A DNA stretch of 6,235 nt from an uncultured Collinsella sp. (lineage in GTDB: Bacteria; Actinomycetota; Coriobacteriia; Coriobacteriales; Coriobacteriaceae), in contig UREZ01000098.1 of the NCBI GenBank assembly GCA_900547025.1, positions 1 to 6,235 of the forward strand, given 5' to 3'. A program made the position numbers and the translations under genes. This document shows positions 4,077-6,235 of this stretch, piece by piece; positions within the stretch are counted from its first letter, which is position 1; the number at the start of each line of letters is the position of its first letter. The notes under the pieces are model-generated. The model was not told the DNA's origin. It worked only from the letters and a program-made list of their open reading frames with translations, and searched no databases.

Positions 4077-6235
4077 TTACGCATCCTTGGCAGACGACTT
4101 AACAGAAGCAGACTTTGCCTTGGTAGCGCCCTTTTTGGCAGCCGGCTTCTTGGCTGCGGCCTTAGCAGCGGGCTTTGCGGCGGTCTTGGCCTTGGTGACC
4201 GTAGCCTTGGCCTTGACAGGAGCCTTCTTGGCGGCCGCAGGCTTGGGCTTCACCGAAGACGTGCGCTTGCGCGTCGCCTTCTTGGGCTCCTCAACCACCG
4301 GCGGCTTGTAGCTGCTGGGACCGCGGCGCTTAAGCACCACACCTGCCAGGCCGGGCACCTTAATCTCGATGGAGTCCATTTGCCCGTTCCAGGGATAGGG
4401 CTCGCTCGAGCAGGTGTAGGGCTCCTCGCCGGCATAGCCGCTGCCGCCAAACTCGGGACGGTCGGAGTCAAAGATGACCTCCCAGTCACCCTCGCGCGGC
4501 ACGCCCACGCGGAAGCTCTCGTAGCTCGCCGGATCAAAGTTGATCAGGATCACCAGGTCGTCATCAACGTCCTCGCCCTGGCGCACAAAGCTCACGATGG
4601 ACTGCTTGGAGTTGTCCGCGTCGATCCAGGTAAAGCCGTCGTCGGTGTATCCGCGCTCGTACAGGGCGGGCTCGGCGGTGTATAGGTGGTTGAGCGCCTT
4701 GATAAACGCCTGATGATGCTTGTGAGTCTCATACTCCTCGGTCAGGAACCACTGGATGGACTCGTAGTAGCGCCACTCGATAAATTGGCCGATCTCGTTG
4801 CCCATAAAGTTGAGCTTGGCACCGGGGTGCGTCATCTGGTAGAAGGCGAGCGTACGCAGGCCGGCAAACTGGCGCCACCAGTCGCCCGGCATGCGGCCGA
4901 TGAGCGAGCACTTGCCGTGCACGACCTCGTCGTGGCTCAGCGGGCAGATAAAGTTCTCGGTAAAGGCGTACATGATGGAGAACGTGAGCAGGCCATGGTT
5001 GCCGGGGCGCCACGGAAAATCGGTCTGCATGTAGTGCAGGGTGTCGTTCATCCAGCCCATGTCCCACTTGTAGTGGAAGCCCAAGCCGCCATCCTGCGGC
5101 GGATAGGTCACGAGCGGCCACGCGGTGGACTCTTCGGCCATCATCATCACGTCGGGGTAGTGCGCCTCCACGGCGCAGTTGACTTGACGGATAAACGCAC
5201 TGGCGTCCAGGTCCTCCTCGGTACCGTACTTGTTGAACTTCTTTTGCCCCGGATCGTCGATGCCAAAGTTGAGGTACAGCATGCTGGACACGCCGTCCAT
5301 GCGAATGCCGTCCACGTGGAAGTTCTCGAGCCAGTACAGCACGTTTGAGACCAGGAAGGAGCGGACCTCGCCGCGGGCGAAGTCGAACTTGTGCGTGCCC
5401 CAGTTGGGGTGAATCTCGTGCTCAAACAGCATGTGGCCGTTAAAGGTGGCAAGGCCGTGGGAGTCGGCGCAAAAACCGCCGGGCACCCAGTCCATGATCA
5501 CACCGATGCCCGCCTCGTGGCACGCATCGATAAAGTGCATGAGCTGCTGCGGGTTGCCGTAGCGCGACGTGGCGGCGTAATAGCCAGTCGTCTGGTAGCC
5601 CCAGGAGCCGTCGAAAGGATGCTCCATGAGCGGCATGACCTCGATATGCGTATAACCCATGTCGCGCACGTAGTCCACGAGCTCCACCGACAGGTCGTCG
5701 TAGGTGTAAAACTCTCCGCGCTGTGCGGGGAAGGGATCCATGGGGCCGGGGTAGTTGCCGTACTCGTCGGGCTCGCCCTGCGGCGCGTCGCCGTGGCGCT
5801 TCCACGAGCCAATATGTACCTCGTAGATGTTAAGGGGCTGCGACATGTGGTTGTGGCTGGCGCGGCGCTTGAGCCACGCGGCGTCGTTCCACTTATATCC
5901 ATCGAGGGTCCACAGCACGCTCGCCGTACCCGGAGGGCACTCAGCCTTAAAGGCATATGGATCGGCCTTGTAGAGCTTTTCGCCCTCGTTGGTCTCGATA
6001 AGGTACTTATAGAGCTGGCCCTGCTCGGCGCCAGGAATAAAGCCTTCCCAGATAGCGCTCGTATGCATGGGCACCAGCGGGTTGGCGTCCTCGTCCCAGT
6101 CGTTAAATTCGCCAATGACGTGGACGCTTTTTACGTCGGGCGCCCAAACGCAAAAGCGCCAGCCGTGCGTACGGTTCTGCGTGTCGGGGTGAGCGCCCAT
6201 CTTTTCCCAGCTGCGCTCCCAGGTGCCGATGCCAA
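4077..6235 (-). CDS. glgB: 1,4-alpha-glucan (glycogen) branching enzyme, 5'-partial, with a Lys/Ala-rich C-terminal tail
   Basis: GlgB cuts alpha-1,4 glucan chains and rejoins them through alpha-1,6 bonds, making branch points in cytoplasmic glycogen. 718 residues are visible. The frame stays open through the right edge. The eleven codons before the ATG at 6200 read GIGTWERSWEK and run into MGAHP, matching the conserved GlgB segment ending in LGAH, so the ATG at 6200 is probably internal and the true start lies outside. Numbering from that Met: CBM48 about 13-100; GH13 barrel about 120-490 with DGSWGYQTTGYY (197-208), DWVPGGF (237-243), nucleophile Asp302 in DGIRMD, acid/base Glu356 in MAEEST, and Asp424 in SHDEVVHGK; C-terminal beta domain to about 626. 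Two oddities are Gly242 where E. coli GlgB has the region I His, and a basic tail from about 628 to 707. Family assignment is certain. Activity and the role of the tail are inferred. It is the most upstream gene visible, 94 nt before glgP. Confidence 0.97.
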   Translation of the reverse strand, partial: GIGTWERSWEKMGAHPDTQNRTHGWRFCVWAPDVKSVHVIGEFNDWDEDANPLVPMHTSAIWEGFIPGAEQGQLYKYLIETNEGEKLYKADPYAFKAECPPGTASVLWTLDGYKWNDAAWLKRRASHNHMSQPLNIYEVHIGSWKRHGDAPQGEPDEYGNYPGPMDPFPAQRGEFYTYDDLSVELVDYVRDMGYTHIEVMPLMEHPFDGSWGYQTTGYYAATSRYGNPQQLMHFIDACHEAGIGVIMDWVPGGFCADSHGLATFNGHMLFEHEIHPNWGTHKFDFARGEVRSFLVSNVLYWLENFHVDGIRMDGVSSMLYLNFGIDDPGQKKFNKYGTEEDLDASAFIRQVNCAVEAHYPDVMMMAEESTAWPLVTYPPQDGGLGFHYKWDMGWMNDTLHYMQTDFPWRPGNHGLLTFSIMYAFTENFICPLSHDEVVHGKCSLIGRMPGDWWRQFAGLRTLAFYQMTHPGAKLNFMGNEIGQFIEWRYYESIQWFLTEEYETHKHHQAFIKALNHLYTAEPALYERGYTDDGFTWIDADNSKQSIVSFVRQGEDVDDDLVILINFDPASYESFRVGVPREGDWEVIFDSDRPEFGGSGYAGEEPYTCSSEPYPWNGQMDSIEIKVPGLAGVVLKRRGPSSYKPPVVEEPKKATRKRTSSVKPKPAAAKKAPVKAKATVTKAKTAAKPAAKAAAKKPAAKKGATKAKSASVKSSAKDA
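4080..4319 (-). other. Histone H1-like Lys/Ala/Pro-rich C-terminal extension of GlgB
   Basis: This segment encodes about 80 residues past the normal end of a branching enzyme, which would fall near the VVLKRR motif. By hand count the last 68 residues hold 21 Lys, 2 Arg and 22 Ala, with one Asp and no Glu. Short units such as KPAAKAAAKKPAAKK recur. The composition matches the disordered, polycationic tails of histone H1-like proteins and actinobacterial HU homologues. Such tails bind polyanions, so nucleic acid, polyphosphate or anionic surface binding are possible roles, but none is shown by the sequence. The DNA is also repetitive: CTTGGCCTTG occurs at 4185-4194 and again at 4206-4215, which may make tail length variable between strains. 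The frame is continuous with glgB, with no sign of frameshift. Confidence 0.9.

Noticed and set aside
4080..4283. Lys/Ala tail as a frameshift artefact or a separate histone-like gene
   Set aside because: The frame is continuous from the GlgB C-terminal domain to the stop codon, without an internal start or ribosome binding site, and the tail composition is coherent to the end.
4074..5348. Plus-strand open frames of 203 and 220 codons opposite glgB
   Set aside because: They are also in exact antisense register with glgB codons and show no family motif. The Leu/Gly-rich start of the first is the complement of the Lys/Ala tail.

Overview
The window holds one minus-strand cluster for glycogen metabolism, read from high to low coordinates as glgB (branching enzyme, 5' end cut by the window edge), glgP (glycogen phosphorylase), glgC (ADP-glucose pyrophosphorylase catalytic subunit) and glgD (its GlgC-like partner, 3' end cut by the window edge). 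No gene on the plus strand is supported. The many plus-strand open frames are antisense shadows of a GC-rich, codon-biased operon. No tRNA, rRNA, CRISPR array, insertion sequence or prophage feature was seen.

Organism: the DNA is GC-rich, with strong G/C preference at third codon positions. The GlgC plus GlgD pair is best known from Firmicutes, while the GC content and the lysine/alanine-rich protein tail look actinobacterial. Together these suggest a gut-type high-GC Gram-positive such as the Coriobacteriia (Collinsella and relatives). This is inference from style, not a database match.

Layout (plus coordinates, all genes on minus): glgB 4077-6235; a 94-nt gap, 3983-4076, with a 12-bp perfect palindrome, a GC hairpin and an inverted repeat that could hide the glgP ribosome binding site; glgP 1556-3982; a 108-nt gap, 1448-1555, with a perfect 11-bp-stem hairpin and a 7-bp repeat around the glgC ribosome binding site; glgC 299-1447; a 4-nt gap; glgD from 294 off the left edge.

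How the genes work together: GlgC, probably assembled with GlgD, makes ADP-glucose from glucose-1-phosphate and ATP. A glycogen synthase (GlgA, not in this window) would polymerise it, GlgB adds alpha-1,6 branches, and GlgP releases glucose-1-phosphate again.

The most unusual feature is in GlgB: an approximately 80-residue C-terminal tail rich in lysine and alanine, resembling histone H1 or the tails of actinobacterial HU proteins, attached to an otherwise complete branching enzyme. GlgB also carries Gly where E. coli GlgB has the GH13 region I His, and a Pro/Gly-rich insert before the catalytic barrel. I do not see an entirely new system here; the window is a recognisable glycogen operon with some unusual details.
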